Shown: positions 1 through 9,954 of the stretch, one piece after another
Numbering within the stretch: position 1 is the stretch's first letter
Layout of the letters: each line of letters starts with the position of its first letter
Assembly: GCA_039105265.1 (NCBI GenBank)
Contig: JAPFFF010000004.1
Span: forward strand, 2,542,001-2,606,000
DNA length: 64,000 bases
Direction: 5' to 3'
Source of the DNA: Tritrichomonas musculus
Taxonomy: Eukaryota; Parabasalia; Tritrichomonadida; Tritrichomonadidae
The notes under the pieces: model-generated
The model's input: only the letters and a program-made list of their open reading frames with translations
Database searches by the model: none
What the model was told of the DNA's origin: nothing
Made by a program: the position numbers and the translations under genes

Positions 1-2592
1 TATGAACCTATATGTCTCTTCGGGGGAAGGAAAACATCAGCAGCCGTTGATTCCTATGGCAACATTATTTTAATTGCACAAAATGTTATCTCATCAAAAG
101 AACACGAAGCTCAAATTGTTACACTTCCAAACAATGAAAAAGCTATTCAAATAGCTTGTCTTGAACGAACATTTTACGCATTATCAAATGAGGGCAAGAT
201 TTATTTTCTGACGAATAATTATCAAGGGAAAAAAATGTCAAAATATAATTGCTATCTTGCTGATGAAGTTGCCAATGAATTTTTTGTTGAAATATCTGGG
301 ACATTTAGCCATGTCCTGGCATTAACGTCTGATGGTCGTATTTTTGGTCAAGGCTCAAACATGTATGGAAATTTTGGAATTGAAAATAAGAAAAACTATC
401 TTAAATTCGAAGAATTTTCTCATTTGAAAAAGCTTGGCATTGTGTCATTTTCAGCTGGTAATAATCATTCACTTTTTATTGATTCAAAAGGTGCTGTATA
501 TGCATGCGGTACAAATGCAAATCATGAATTGCCTATTCTAAGCGATATTAAAATAAAAGGCCAGATTTCTACAAAATTACTACCAACAGTTGTTAAAAAA
601 GGGGCTACTTTTTGCATTGCTGGATATCAACTCTCCTGCATATTTATCGATGTTGACATTCCTCCAAACATGCCTAATCAAAAGGTTAAAAAATTTATTA
701 AATTAAACACAAACGAAGATGTAATATTTACTAAATCAACCACAAAAGGGAAAATAAACAACAAAAAACTTAATCAAATTAATCAACTACGTTCACAAAT
801 TGTTGCATTAAAAAATAAAATTGTCGATAATAATCAGAAAATTATTATGTTTCAGCAAGAAAATTTTTATATGAATCAAGAGATCAAAGAAATTACAAAT
901 TTATTTTTACAAAATATGCCTTCTGGAGATAAACGACTTCTCACTAATAATAATAATTTGGTAAACGACGATAATTCTGTAATTCAGCAAAATAATCAAG
1001 CCAAAATGTCAAAACAAAAAACTCAAATAGCTGATCTTGCTGAATCTGATGATGAAGAAGATGAAGGCGAAATCTCAAACAATCCAATATTTTTTGCACA
1101 AAAGTCAAAACAGACAAAAGGGCAACCGATTAATAAAATAGAAGTTGATGACGAAGATGAAGAAATCTTACCACAAACATCATCAAATACTGTTTCATCT
1201 AAAGGACAAAGATCTAATCCTACGAAATCATCAAAAAGCAGCAAGCAAAATGTTAAAACAATTCTCTTAGAATATGAAGACGACGATGAGGATGATGAAG
1301 AAGAAATTCCACCACAAAACTCAATAAGGAATGCTTCATTAAAAATACAAAAGCCAAATCAGAAAAAAGGACAGAAATCTAATATTATTGAATTAGAAGA
1401 AGATGAAGAAATCTTACCACAAAATCCACCAAAACAAGCTTCAACTAAAACACAAAGCATTAATTCCAAAAAGCAAAAAGGTAAAATAAATGATATTGGT
1501 TTTAATAATGACGATGAAATTATTCCACAAAAGCAAATTAAAAAAACATCTTCAAAAGCACAGAAATCCATTCAGAGAAAAGATCAAGCAAATAAAAAGC
1601 AAAGATCAAATATATCTGATTTAGATGATGATGAGGAAGAAGAACTAGACTTATCAACAAATCCTATGTTTCGTCCACAAAAAACAAGTCAGAAAGAGAA
1701 ACAAGCAAATAAAAAGGAAAAATCAGATTCAATTGAGTATGATGACGACGATGACGACGGCGAAGATGATTCAAATAATCCTATGTTTCGTCCACAAAGA
1801 CCAACCCAAAAAAAGTCACAAGTAAATAAAAAGAAAAACACAGTTCCAGTTGAATATGACAGCGATGACGATGACGATGAAGATGCTTCAAATAATCCTA
1901 TGTTCCGTCCACAAAGACCAACACAGAAAAAATCACAAGTAAATAAAAAGAAAAACACAGTTCCAGTTGAATATGACAGCGATGACGATGACGACGATAA
2001 TGTTTCAAATAATCCTATATTCCGTCCACAAAAAACAAGTCAGAAAAAGTCACAAGTAAGTAAAAAAAAAAACACAGCTCCAATTGAATATAATGATGAC
2101 GATGACGATGACGATGAAGATGGTACTTCAAATAATCCTATGTTCCGTCCACAAAAAACAAGTCAGAAAAAGTCACAAACAAATAAAATGGAAACCCCAG
2201 ATCCAGTTGAATATGACAGCGATGATGATGATGACGATAATGTTTCAAATAATCCTATATTCCGTCCACAAAAAACAAGTCAGAAAAAGTCACAAGCAAA
2301 TAAAATGGAAACCCCAGATCCAGTTGAATATGACAGCGATGATGATGATGACGATAATGTTTCAAATAATCCTATATTCCGTCCACAAAAAACAAGCCAG
2401 AAAAAGTCACAAGCAAATAAAATGGAAACCCCAGATCCAGTTGAATATGACAGCGATGATGATGATGACGATAATGTTTCAAATAATCCTATATTCCGTC
2501 CACAAAAAACAAGTCAGAAAAAGTCACAAGCAAATAAAAAGGAAAACACAGTTCCAGTTGAATATGACAGCGATGATGATGATGATGATTAA
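1..2592 (+). CDS. RCC1-like beta-propeller protein with acidic repeat tail, 5'-partial
   Basis: The frame is open from the first base, so the gene starts outside the window; the ATG at 235 is internal. The part before about 680 carries RCC1-type repeats: short strands with Gly-Gln-Gly-Ser and SAGNNHSLFID-type motifs, as in beta-propellers of the regulator of chromosome condensation family. A coiled-coil segment follows (about 770-910), then a long low-complexity tail of alternating Lys/Gln/Ser-rich and Asp/Glu-rich blocks. Eight copies of a module built on S-N-N-P-[MI]-F-R-P-Q followed by a poly-Asp block end the protein. RCC1 proteins can be Ran exchange factors or scaffolds; with the N-terminus missing I cannot say which. 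The acidic tail could bind histones or other basic partners (inference). The RCC1 fold is fairly secure, the function open. Confidence 0.75.
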   Translation, partial: YEPICLFGGRKTSAAVDSYGNIILIAQNVISSKEHEAQIVTLPNNEKAIQIACLERTFYALSNEGKIYFLTNNYQGKKMSKYNCYLADEVANEFFVEISGTFSHVLALTSDGRIFGQGSNMYGNFGIENKKNYLKFEEFSHLKKLGIVSFSAGNNHSLFIDSKGAVYACGTNANHELPILSDIKIKGQISTKLLPTVVKKGATFCIAGYQLSCIFIDVDIPPNMPNQKVKKFIKLNTNEDVIFTKSTTKGKINNKKLNQINQLRSQIVALKNKIVDNNQKIIMFQQENFYMNQEIKEITNLFLQNMPSGDKRLLTNNNNLVNDDNSVIQQNNQAKMSKQKTQIADLAESDDEEDEGEISNNPIFFAQKSKQTKGQPINKIEVDDEDEEILPQTSSNTVSSKGQRSNPTKSSKSSKQNVKTILLEYEDDDEDDEEEIPPQNSIRNASLKIQKPNQKKGQKSNIIELEEDEEILPQNPPKQASTKTQSINSKKQKGKINDIGFNNDDEIIPQKQIKKTSSKAQKSIQRKDQANKKQRSNISDLDDDEEEELDLSTNPMFRPQKTSQKEKQANKKEKSDSIEYDDDDDDGEDDSNNPMFRPQRPTQKKSQVNKKKNTVPVEYDSDDDDDEDASNNPMFRPQRPTQKKSQVNKKKNTVPVEYDSDDDDDDNVSNNPIFRPQKTSQKKSQVSKKKNTAPIEYNDDDDDDDEDGTSNNPMFRPQKTSQKKSQTNKMETPDPVEYDSDDDDDDNVSNNPIFRPQKTSQKKSQANKMETPDPVEYDSDDDDDDNVSNNPIFRPQKTSQKKSQANKMETPDPVEYDSDDDDDDNVSNNPIFRPQKTSQKKSQANKKENTVPVEYDSDDDDDD
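1653..2592 (+). repeat. Coding tandem repeat, mostly 117-bp units
   Basis: Eight consecutive modules encode S-[TN]-N-P-[MI]-F-R-P-Q, a Lys/Gln/Ser linker and a poly-Asp block. The last four units are nearly identical at the DNA level with a 117-bp period (39 codons), for example the TGACAGC word ending at 2220 and at 2337. Earlier units have diverged (RPTQ instead of KTSQ, different poly-Asp length). This gradient suggests recent expansion at the 3' end by unequal exchange or slippage. Confidence 0.9.
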
Positions 2593-2942
2593 ATGCTATT
2601 TATGGTAGCAATATATAATATATAATATATAATTCATAAAATAAAATTTAAATGTGAGCAATTTATTAAATGCAACATAAATCTAATGATTTTTGTTTTA
2701 AATAAAAGATCATATAAATAACTTACTATATCATAAAGCATTATATTAAATCAAAATAAAAACATATTATGAAAAATATAAACAAATCGTCTTAACAAAA
2801 AGATCAATAAGCTATCTCAATTGAAAGTATATTTAAATTTTTTGATACAATAAACGGAAGTATATCAATAAAGTAGAAAGAACATGCTTCTTCAACGATA
2901 AATTCATCTTAATCACAACCATAGATGAAAAAAAAAAAATTC
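2593..2942. other. Intergenic spacer, nothing recognised
   Basis: AT-rich spacer between two convergent genes. I see only short A/T runs and no coding or TIR signal. Confidence 0.5.
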
Positions 2943-3545
2943 CTATTCTACTTTACTTTTCATTTCATTCTTATCATTTTCATTAATTGTCGATAAACTT
3001 TTCTCCGAATCCTGACTTGCAATTGGATCATTTATGGCAGTGCTACAATTTAATTCCGTATCAGTTAGTGCAGAAATTGATTCTGAGACGCATTTCAATA
3101 ACCTCATGTTAATGATTTTCATGGCATTTCCATAAGCATTATCAAATTCTTTTTGTCTAGTTTTAGTGAATCCCTTTTGAAAAATGACCCATTGATTTAA
3201 AATTCTTTTTTGTAAGTCAATTGGTAGTCTACTTATTTCATCCGGTTTGAATTTAATAATATATGGTAAAATTTCATCTATCCGTGCGTTATCAACGGAA
3301 AGATGTTTATCATCATATGATGTTTCTGCCTTATATTTACTTAAAGATGTATTAAATTTCAAAATTTTGCTAACTTCTTGTTCAATTTCTTCGGGCGTGA
3401 TATTATATTGGGCCGATCCATAACATATCCCTCGAAAAAGAGGTTCTTGCGAAAGAATTCTATAGTTTTTACAAGATTCTGGCTTTGTTGCTTTTAAAAA
3501 ATTAGTTGTAAGAGAGATTAATTCAAGTTGGTTTGCTCTAGACAT
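2943..3545 (-). CDS. Hypothetical protein, 200 aa
   Basis: I do not recognise this protein. It begins MSRANQLELISL at an ATG, has a mixed, mostly helical composition and a Ser/Glu/Lys-rich C-terminal tail from about residue 155. There is no signal peptide, membrane segment or catalytic motif. A middle segment rich in charged and aromatic residues (about 60-150) could be a small helical domain. It stands convergent to the RCC1-like gene and in the same direction as the MetAP2 gene upstream. Codon use and base composition match neighbouring genes, so I take it as real, but nothing supports a function. Confidence 0.6.
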   Translation of the reverse strand: MSRANQLELISLTTNFLKATKPESCKNYRILSQEPLFRGICYGSAQYNITPEEIEQEVSKILKFNTSLSKYKAETSYDDKHLSVDNARIDEILPYIIKFKPDEISRLPIDLQKRILNQWVIFQKGFTKTRQKEFDNAYGNAMKIINMRLLKCVSESISALTDTELNCSTAINDPIASQDSEKSLSTINENDKNEMKSKVE

Positions 3546-3989
3546 TAATTTTTTTTTTATTTCAGATCACATTTCATCTTCTTATTTCATTTCATTTCAT
3601 TGAATAAACCAGATGATCAGATGATTTACAAGTTAAAAATCATTGCTCATTGAGCAATTCTCATTTATTATTAAGCTGTTTTTCATTATATCTTTCATTC
3701 TACTGATGATTTTAAAATCATCTTCACCAATTTTTCATTCTATTATCAAATTTTCTATCCTTCTCAAAAATTGAATAGTATACTTCTCAACTTTTTATTC
3801 AATTATTCAAAATTCAAATACTATTCATTTTTTGAAAATCTTTTTTTTCATCTTCAAAAGACTTGCTTGATACAAGAGACATTATAAGTTCAAAATTTTT
3901 GAGTGTGAAAACTATCATTTACGATAAAAATAGACATTTTTGTATTATTTAAAATATAAATAACTAAAAAAAAAAAAAAAAAAATATGA
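3546..3989. other. Intergenic spacer
   Basis: AT-rich spacer with a run of TTTCA-type repeats near 3585-3600 and a poly-A stretch at about 3967-3984 just after the MetAP2 stop. TCATT words upstream of the 3545 start could serve as an Inr, but the sequence is too repetitive to choose one. Confidence 0.4.
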
Positions 3990-5237
3990 TTATTCACTAT
4001 CTCGACTGAAAACTTCAATTCCGTCTTCGAAAATCCCAAATGAATGCTCATATTGAGATACATATGAGCCAGGACTATCTAATAACGGTGGATAAGGGTT
4101 AACAACCTTCATTTGAACAAGTTTGTCAAGAAAATGCTTATAATTTCTTTGCCCAGCTTTCTCAAGGAATCTCTGACAAAATGCCATTGTTTTAAAGTTC
4201 TTTTGAATTAATTCTTCAAGCTCTCTCAAACTTCCTGTCTTAACTTTTGGCGCTTTTGGATTAATCATGAAGTGAGAAGATGCACCTTTTCTATCTACGT
4301 GACCAACTCCTGTTGTTGCAAACGTTTCCAGAGCGTAATATTCACCTATCTGCATTTTCGCATTCAAATCACCAAAACCATTATCTTCATTAACATTTGG
4401 AATTCGATTGCCACAATGAACAAGATATTTTCCAAGACCATGCCCTCCTAAATTGGCGATTGGCTTGAGTGGATATATTTTTCCATCAATTTCGAGCTGA
4501 AATGATTTAATAACTTCTTCAATAACGCTGGCAACCTCACCAATTCGAGCGTCAGGACCACAAATACGAATTGCTGAGTTTGTAGCAACTCTTGAAGCAT
4601 CAATTAGTGGTTTGAAACGATCATCAAAACAAACTGTATATGCCGAGTCTATGATATTCCCTTCAATTGCAACTCCAAAATCAATTTTCATCACATCAGA
4701 TTGTCCCAACGTTCGTGTGTCTGATCGTGATGTCGGTGAGTAATGTGCTGCTTCATCATTTATTGAACAACCACATGGAAATCCAAGACATCTCCTTGAA
4801 GGTTCTCTCGGATCATAATTAACTTCTCTTCTAACTGCTTCTTCTATTGATCCACATATATCCCATAATTTTGCACCAGGCTTTATTGGCCCATTTTCAC
4901 TGGTTGACCATGATCTAACTTTCTGATGAACTAGTCCAGCTTCTCTGAGAAATGGTCGAGCCTCTTTAAGATTTTCAAGATCTTTTTCTTGTTTGTCATT
5001 CTTTGGTCGATATCCAACATGCTCATTTGAATTACCATTGTCTATATTATACTGTTCAGCATATAAAATAATATTTCTTGGCGGGAAATCGCCGTTTGGA
5101 TACTCTTCACTTGGTTTGATCGGAAGATCTTTAAATACTTCTTCTGGAATTTCTTCATCTTTTTGTTCTTTTTCTATTTTTTCTTTATTTTTTGCTGCTG
5201 CTTGAATAAGAAAGGCTAATTCATCATCATCATTCAT
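3990..5237 (-). CDS. Methionine aminopeptidase type 2 (MetAP2)
   Basis: Removes the initiator methionine from nascent proteins in the cytosol, next to the ribosome. Numbered from the ATG at 5237 (an upstream TTG at 5243 is not a credible start), the protein has 415 residues with a short acidic/Lys-rich N-terminal extension (about 1-55) and a full pita-bread aminopeptidase domain. All expected metal and substrate residues are present: H165 (AAHYSP), D186 (KIDFG), D197 (IIDSAY), H266 (GGHGLG), E304 (ALETF) and E397 (YEHSFG). The SYVSQYEH and NPYPPL motifs near the C-terminus are typical of type 2, and the insert that separates type 2 from type 1 is there. The extension is shorter than the poly-Lys/Asp extension of animal MetAP2. 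It is the likely target of fumagillin-type inhibitors (family knowledge). Confidence 0.96.
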   Translation of the reverse strand: MNDDDELAFLIQAAAKNKEKIEKEQKDEEIPEEVFKDLPIKPSEEYPNGDFPPRNIILYAEQYNIDNGNSNEHVGYRPKNDKQEKDLENLKEARPFLREAGLVHQKVRSWSTSENGPIKPGAKLWDICGSIEEAVRREVNYDPREPSRRCLGFPCGCSINDEAAHYSPTSRSDTRTLGQSDVMKIDFGVAIEGNIIDSAYTVCFDDRFKPLIDASRVATNSAIRICGPDARIGEVASVIEEVIKSFQLEIDGKIYPLKPIANLGGHGLGKYLVHCGNRIPNVNEDNGFGDLNAKMQIGEYYALETFATTGVGHVDRKGASSHFMINPKAPKVKTGSLRELEELIQKNFKTMAFCQRFLEKAGQRNYKHFLDKLVQMKVVNPYPPLLDSPGSYVSQYEHSFGIFEDGIEVFSRDSE

Positions 5238-5610
5238 CTTCAAAATATAATTTTTTTATATTCAATATGTTAAACTTTTTGAAAAAATATCATTATTTGC
5301 AATTCAAAAATTTCAATACCATCAAATTTTTCAAAAGCAGTTGTAATTTTTCTGAGATTCCTTATTTGTTAAATATTTTCATGATAGATTCGTAATACAG
5401 TTTGCTTCTATGAAAATAATGCTCATAATACAATCAACCACAAACTTTTAATTTGTTTTTTAAAAGTAAAAATATCCATAATATGAATAATAGAAATGTA
5501 CACATTCGTTGATATTATCATTGAAACAAAAAAAAATCAAATGCTTTGGTAAAATAAATAAGATAAGTAGATAAAAAATTTATTTCAAAATATCTATATA
5601 AAAAATTAAT
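5238..5610. other. Intergenic spacer
   Basis: AT-rich spacer between two genes on the minus strand; no coding or repeat signal seen. Confidence 0.4.
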
Positions 5611-6066
5611 TTAAATTTGATTATAACCTGATCCCATACTCATAAATCGTGACTTTAACTTAGCCCATCCAGACAGATTACCGCCATCCATTTCAGTTCT
5701 TTGTAGATTTGAATTTTCGGGAAGAGGATCCATTTGATCAGAAGAATTAGAATATCCAATATCATCATCTGCTTGAAGTGCATAATCACTTAAATCAGAA
5801 TTAACACATATCCATTCAACATTTTTTGGCCACCTAAGAAAATCTTCTGGGAAAATGTGTTCTTGCGCTCTTTCTTGAGATGGAGTTGATTGTAAAGGAG
5901 GATTCCTACTTAATGACTGTGGCATATTTGATCTTTCTTTAAGATTGAGAAGTTTGTTAATTGCAGCATCTGTATTTCCTTGTGTTTCTTGGACAACACG
6001 CTGAATTGTATCACGTGAGTGATTGGGAAACATTTCTTGCAATGATTGAATCATAACTTGGGACAT
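5611..6066 (-). CDS. CUE-domain (ubiquitin-binding) protein, 151 aa
   Basis: Residues about 4-43 form a CUE domain: the Met-Phe-Pro motif at residues 12-14, the middle helix with Q-R-V-V-Q-E, and the di-leucine at 39-40 (NKLLNL). CUE domains are small three-helix bundles that bind monoubiquitin and occur in endocytic sorting and ER-associated degradation factors. The remaining 110 residues are Ser/Pro/Asp-rich and probably disordered, with a WAKLKSRFMSMG segment near the C-terminus that could be a helical docking motif. There is no membrane segment, so a soluble ubiquitin adaptor is likeliest. The ATG at 6066 gives a start four residues before the domain. Confidence 0.85.
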   Translation of the reverse strand: MSQVMIQSLQEMFPNHSRDTIQRVVQETQGNTDAAINKLLNLKERSNMPQSLSRNPPLQSTPSQERAQEHIFPEDFLRWPKNVEWICVNSDLSDYALQADDDIGYSNSSDQMDPLPENSNLQRTEMDGGNLSGWAKLKSRFMSMGSGYNQI

Positions 6067-6562
6067 TTTGAGCGTAAATTTATAAAAATGAAAAATTTTA
6101 ATTCAATTTCATTTTTTTTATATTCACCAAAATCGAAAAAAATTATTTTGATTTATGTTTATTTTCTATATTAATCAACAATTCATCAATCAAATACAAT
6201 ATTTTAAACTAGTCAATGCATCATAATTTTATGATATAAAAATAAATTAAAAAATATTTTTATTGAATAGTTTATAAAGATTCAATATTGAAATTTTGCT
6301 CTCTAATAACACCAAGAGATTATCGACTTCAAATGCTTTTTAAATGACTTTTACATTCTAAAATTACTTTACAATACTTAACACAAAATATCGCAAAAAT
6401 TTAATAATATTGCTCATTATTTACTTTATTAAAATCTTTTTTACCAGAGCTTTTTTAAATAAAAATGACTAAAATTAAGATAATATACTTCAATAAATAC
6501 AATATTTTACTAACAATTTATTATAATTATAAAAAAAGGGAAAGCACCAATATTTCAATAAA
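6067..6562. other. Intergenic spacer
   Basis: About 500 bp of AT-rich DNA with no open frame of note, no inverted repeats and no tandem array that I can see. Confidence 0.4.
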
Positions 6563-9500
6563 TTATTCTGAAGGAGGAACTCCACGAAGCAAGGTTCTGG
6601 GTCTAATCAAATTATATTGATTATTTTGAGGACTTTTTCTCTTTAAGACAAATTCATCATTATCAATATTATTATTCACCACAGAATTTTTGTTACTATT
6701 AGTAGTAATGCTATAATTGGAATAGCTGTTGCTTGCATGATTATTTCCTGAAGAAGACCATATCTCTTCTTCAATCATTGCTCTAATATGATCATAATGA
6801 ACATTTGACTCTTGGTTATCATTGTTTCCACTGATTGTTTTAAATTGCCTTCTAGCCCAAATTTCCCATCTTTTCAACTCAATAAGCTTTTCTGTATTTT
6901 CATTATCATATTGCCTCATTCGTTGATAATTGATTTCATCTTGCTGCATTTTTGTCTGCATTTGAGTAATTTGCTCTTGAAGGTTTTTATTTGATTCAAT
7001 TAATGATTGAATTGAATTAATTGCGATTTCAGGAGTTTTTACATCAATAAGTGATTTAAATTTGACCATAACTGCGTTGTAAAATGATGAATAAATTGAA
7101 TGGAATTTCAGATCCTTTTGAATTTTTGATGCTAGATTATTAAAAACGTCAGAGAAGTAATTTTCATCTTTATTTGAATTATCTTTTGCTTTATTTGATT
7201 TTACTTTCAAATTAATTGAATAACCAATTTTCTTTGCAAATGATTCGATCTGTGTTTCAATCTGTAAAATTTTTGTTGAAAATTCATTAGTGGCAGAACT
7301 TAGTTGTGCCGAAAGTTGCGTTGATAAAGAAGACATGTCATTCTTCCACTTATCCTCATTTGTTTGCAATTGGATTGACAATGTTTTATTTTCAATTTTT
7401 AATTGCTCATTCGAATTCAATAAGCTATTGTTTTTTGAAGTTAAATTTTTAACTTCTTTTTGAAGGATATTGCATGATTCAATCTTATTTGATAATGATT
7501 GAATTGTTTTTTCATAAGATGATTTTAATTGGTTAGTTTTAACAGACACCATATTCATCGATTCTTTCGCAATTTGCTCAAGATCTGCATTTTTCTTTTT
7601 ATATCTTAATATCTCATTTTTTAAAGTACTTAAATTATTCGACTCCTCTATAATTTTGTTATCTTTTTCATTTATTTGATCATTTAGTATCTGAATTTTT
7701 GATTGCAAGTCTTCGTTTTGTTTTTTTAAATTTAGTACAATTTGATTATTTTCTCTAGAATAAAATTTTTCAGCATCTTTAACTTGATTTTCTGTAACAT
7801 TGAGCTTTTTTTGCAATTCATCTAACTGGCTTTGATATTCTGCTTTTTCTGACTTTAAAACATCAATTTGTTTCTGCAAGGAAGAATTTTTTTTCTCAAT
7901 AGATATGATATCTCTTTTACATTTTTTCTTAATTTCTCGAATTTCACGAGAATGTTCTCGATCTGTTTGAGCAAGCGCTGTTTTGAGGTCGGAAATTATT
8001 GGCAAATTTTCATTTTGATTTCTGAAAAATTTTAAAACAGCTTCAAAAACAGTTAAAAAGTCGGTTTTTGGATTCGTATCAAACATTGAATCCAACATTT
8101 TACGCATTTTAACTTCTCGTTCTTGATAATATTTAATTTCTTGGGCCAAAGAATCAGAATTATCAACAGCTTCTTGCATTTCATTCATTTTCCTTCTAGT
8201 AGAATCGAGCCTTATTTTGCAATCAACTGCATATCGACGAAGAATTGAAGCAACAACAACTTCTGAAACAAAAAGTTGAAATATTTCACGTCCTTCTTCT
8301 GTTTTAGCAATATCATCATAAATTTGTGATACTTTATCTGTAATATCAGATGGATCTAGAATATTTTTAAAGATGTTTAAGGATGGCAATTTATCAATTT
8401 CACTGCTTAATGAAACTCTTGGTAAAGTTTGCTCAATAAATTGTGAAAGTTTGGAGCAGTGCTCAATTAGTTGCTCCTTAAAACTAATATTCAGCTTCCC
8501 TTCATTGGGAAATATAATTGATTGCATTTCTGTTGACCGCGCTAATTGCTGCAAAAAAGAAAGTTCTTCGTCCATTACAGATAAGATTCTCAAAGATCTT
8601 TGTTTCATATCATCTAAACTATTATTTTCATTCGAAGTTGCGTATTGATGATTTTTATTTATTGATGTGCTATTTTGTTTCTGAGGAGTAACTTTTCCTA
8701 ATGTAAAGCGGAAAATTTCAATAATTCTTTCTTGAACTGATATTGATGAATTTTCACTGATTACAGAAATATCATTTTTCAATGATGCATCATTGGCATT
8801 TGTGGCTAATTTAGTTACAGCACCAAGTACTGTATAAAGTGCATCTATATCGTCAGAGATCGGGTCATTACTTAGATTTGAAATATTGACTTTTGTTGTC
8901 GTCATTGATGAATTAATATTGTCACCTTTATTATCTTGAATAATTTTTTCATATTTATCTATCATGATATTTTGCTTTTGAACAATTTGAATTAAAGAAT
9001 CCCTTTGTTGATGATATTGCTCGTTATAATTCATTGACGATTTTATTATTTGGGTTATTTTTTCGAATGCTGATTCTATGTCAAACTCTCGATTTTGGAT
9101 TGTTTTTGGTGGACAATTTTGCAGGCTATCAATCATTGACTTGAGCTTAACAATCTCAGCTGAAAGTGTCTCTTTTTCGATGATTTGATCTGAGTATTTT
9201 CGATGAAATTTAAACAAAGCTTTTTCATATCTATCAATTTTTTTTTGATATGCTGAGAATTTTGATCGTACACGCTCAATTTCAAGTCTAAGTTCGTCAT
9301 TTTCTGCTTTAAGCGTTTGATTTTTAATTTCAAATTTTAAACTAATTTCGTTATTTTTAATTTGATTTAAATCTTTAATTGGCGATGTTTGCATTTTTTG
9401 TTTTGTAAGAAAATCAAACGTTTCATCTAAATTAGAGCAATTGGAATTAAATAAATCATTAAATTTGTTAATAAAAACATTTGAATTATCCAAATCTGAA

Positions 9501-9601
9501 TTAAAATCGGGCTGATTTAAAATTAAATTGGAGTTGGAATACGAAGCATCTAGTTCATCAAATCGTCGAATGAGATCTTGGCAAGATTCATTCGATTTCA
9601 T
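6563..9601 (-). CDS. Long coiled-coil protein, 1012 aa
   Basis: Nearly the whole protein is heptad-rich Glu/Lys/Gln/Leu/Ile/Asn sequence, strongest at about residues 90-170 and 560-800, the pattern trichomonad annotations usually label 'viral A-type inclusion protein' although it has nothing to do with viruses. A central part (about 240-540) is helical but less regular. The C-terminal 120 residues are Asn/Ser-rich, with an RPRTLLRGVPPSE end. No motor, kinase or membrane domain is visible. A cytoskeletal or Golgi-tether role is possible but unproven. The ATG at 9601 begins MKSNESCQDLIRRFDELDAS; no in-frame ATG lies closer upstream. Confidence 0.85.
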   Translation of the reverse strand: MKSNESCQDLIRRFDELDASYSNSNLILNQPDFNSDLDNSNVFINKFNDLFNSNCSNLDETFDFLTKQKMQTSPIKDLNQIKNNEISLKFEIKNQTLKAENDELRLEIERVRSKFSAYQKKIDRYEKALFKFHRKYSDQIIEKETLSAEIVKLKSMIDSLQNCPPKTIQNREFDIESAFEKITQIIKSSMNYNEQYHQQRDSLIQIVQKQNIMIDKYEKIIQDNKGDNINSSMTTTKVNISNLSNDPISDDIDALYTVLGAVTKLATNANDASLKNDISVISENSSISVQERIIEIFRFTLGKVTPQKQNSTSINKNHQYATSNENNSLDDMKQRSLRILSVMDEELSFLQQLARSTEMQSIIFPNEGKLNISFKEQLIEHCSKLSQFIEQTLPRVSLSSEIDKLPSLNIFKNILDPSDITDKVSQIYDDIAKTEEGREIFQLFVSEVVVASILRRYAVDCKIRLDSTRRKMNEMQEAVDNSDSLAQEIKYYQEREVKMRKMLDSMFDTNPKTDFLTVFEAVLKFFRNQNENLPIISDLKTALAQTDREHSREIREIKKKCKRDIISIEKKNSSLQKQIDVLKSEKAEYQSQLDELQKKLNVTENQVKDAEKFYSRENNQIVLNLKKQNEDLQSKIQILNDQINEKDNKIIEESNNLSTLKNEILRYKKKNADLEQIAKESMNMVSVKTNQLKSSYEKTIQSLSNKIESCNILQKEVKNLTSKNNSLLNSNEQLKIENKTLSIQLQTNEDKWKNDMSSLSTQLSAQLSSATNEFSTKILQIETQIESFAKKIGYSINLKVKSNKAKDNSNKDENYFSDVFNNLASKIQKDLKFHSIYSSFYNAVMVKFKSLIDVKTPEIAINSIQSLIESNKNLQEQITQMQTKMQQDEINYQRMRQYDNENTEKLIELKRWEIWARRQFKTISGNNDNQESNVHYDHIRAMIEEEIWSSSGNNHASNSYSNYSITTNSNKNSVVNNNIDNDEFVLKRKSPQNNQYNLIRPRTLLRGVPPSE

Positions 9602-9954
9602 TCCTATAATCTCAAAATCTTAATTTAAAATTTTCGATAAAATAAACGGTAAATCAAAATTTTCATTGATGAAAATCTCGATTAATTTAAATGAACATGA
9701 TTATAAAATCGAGCTATTCGCAGTTTAATAGACAATTTTTATTAATGCATTGCTCTTTTTTTATAATAATGAAACCTTATAGAATATCAATTATCCATTT
9801 TCTTTTTTTTCTTTTTTTTTTTTTTTTAAATCAATACTTGTTTATTTGTCAAAATCATTAACCATATTTAATTTCGTTTGGTAGCAATATTTTAATTCAG
9901 CATATGATTTTATTTAAAAAATTACTAACTGATCAAAATGCATACAAATAATAT
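9602..9954. other. Intergenic spacer with T-rich tract
   Basis: Spacer holding a T-rich run near 9802-9828; otherwise featureless AT-rich sequence. Confidence 0.4.

Noticed and set aside
2084-2608. 174-codon plus-strand frame full of MMMMT/QKQVRKSHKQ repeats
   Set aside because: It is the shifted reading of the poly-Asp repeat tail of the RCC1-like gene, not a second gene.
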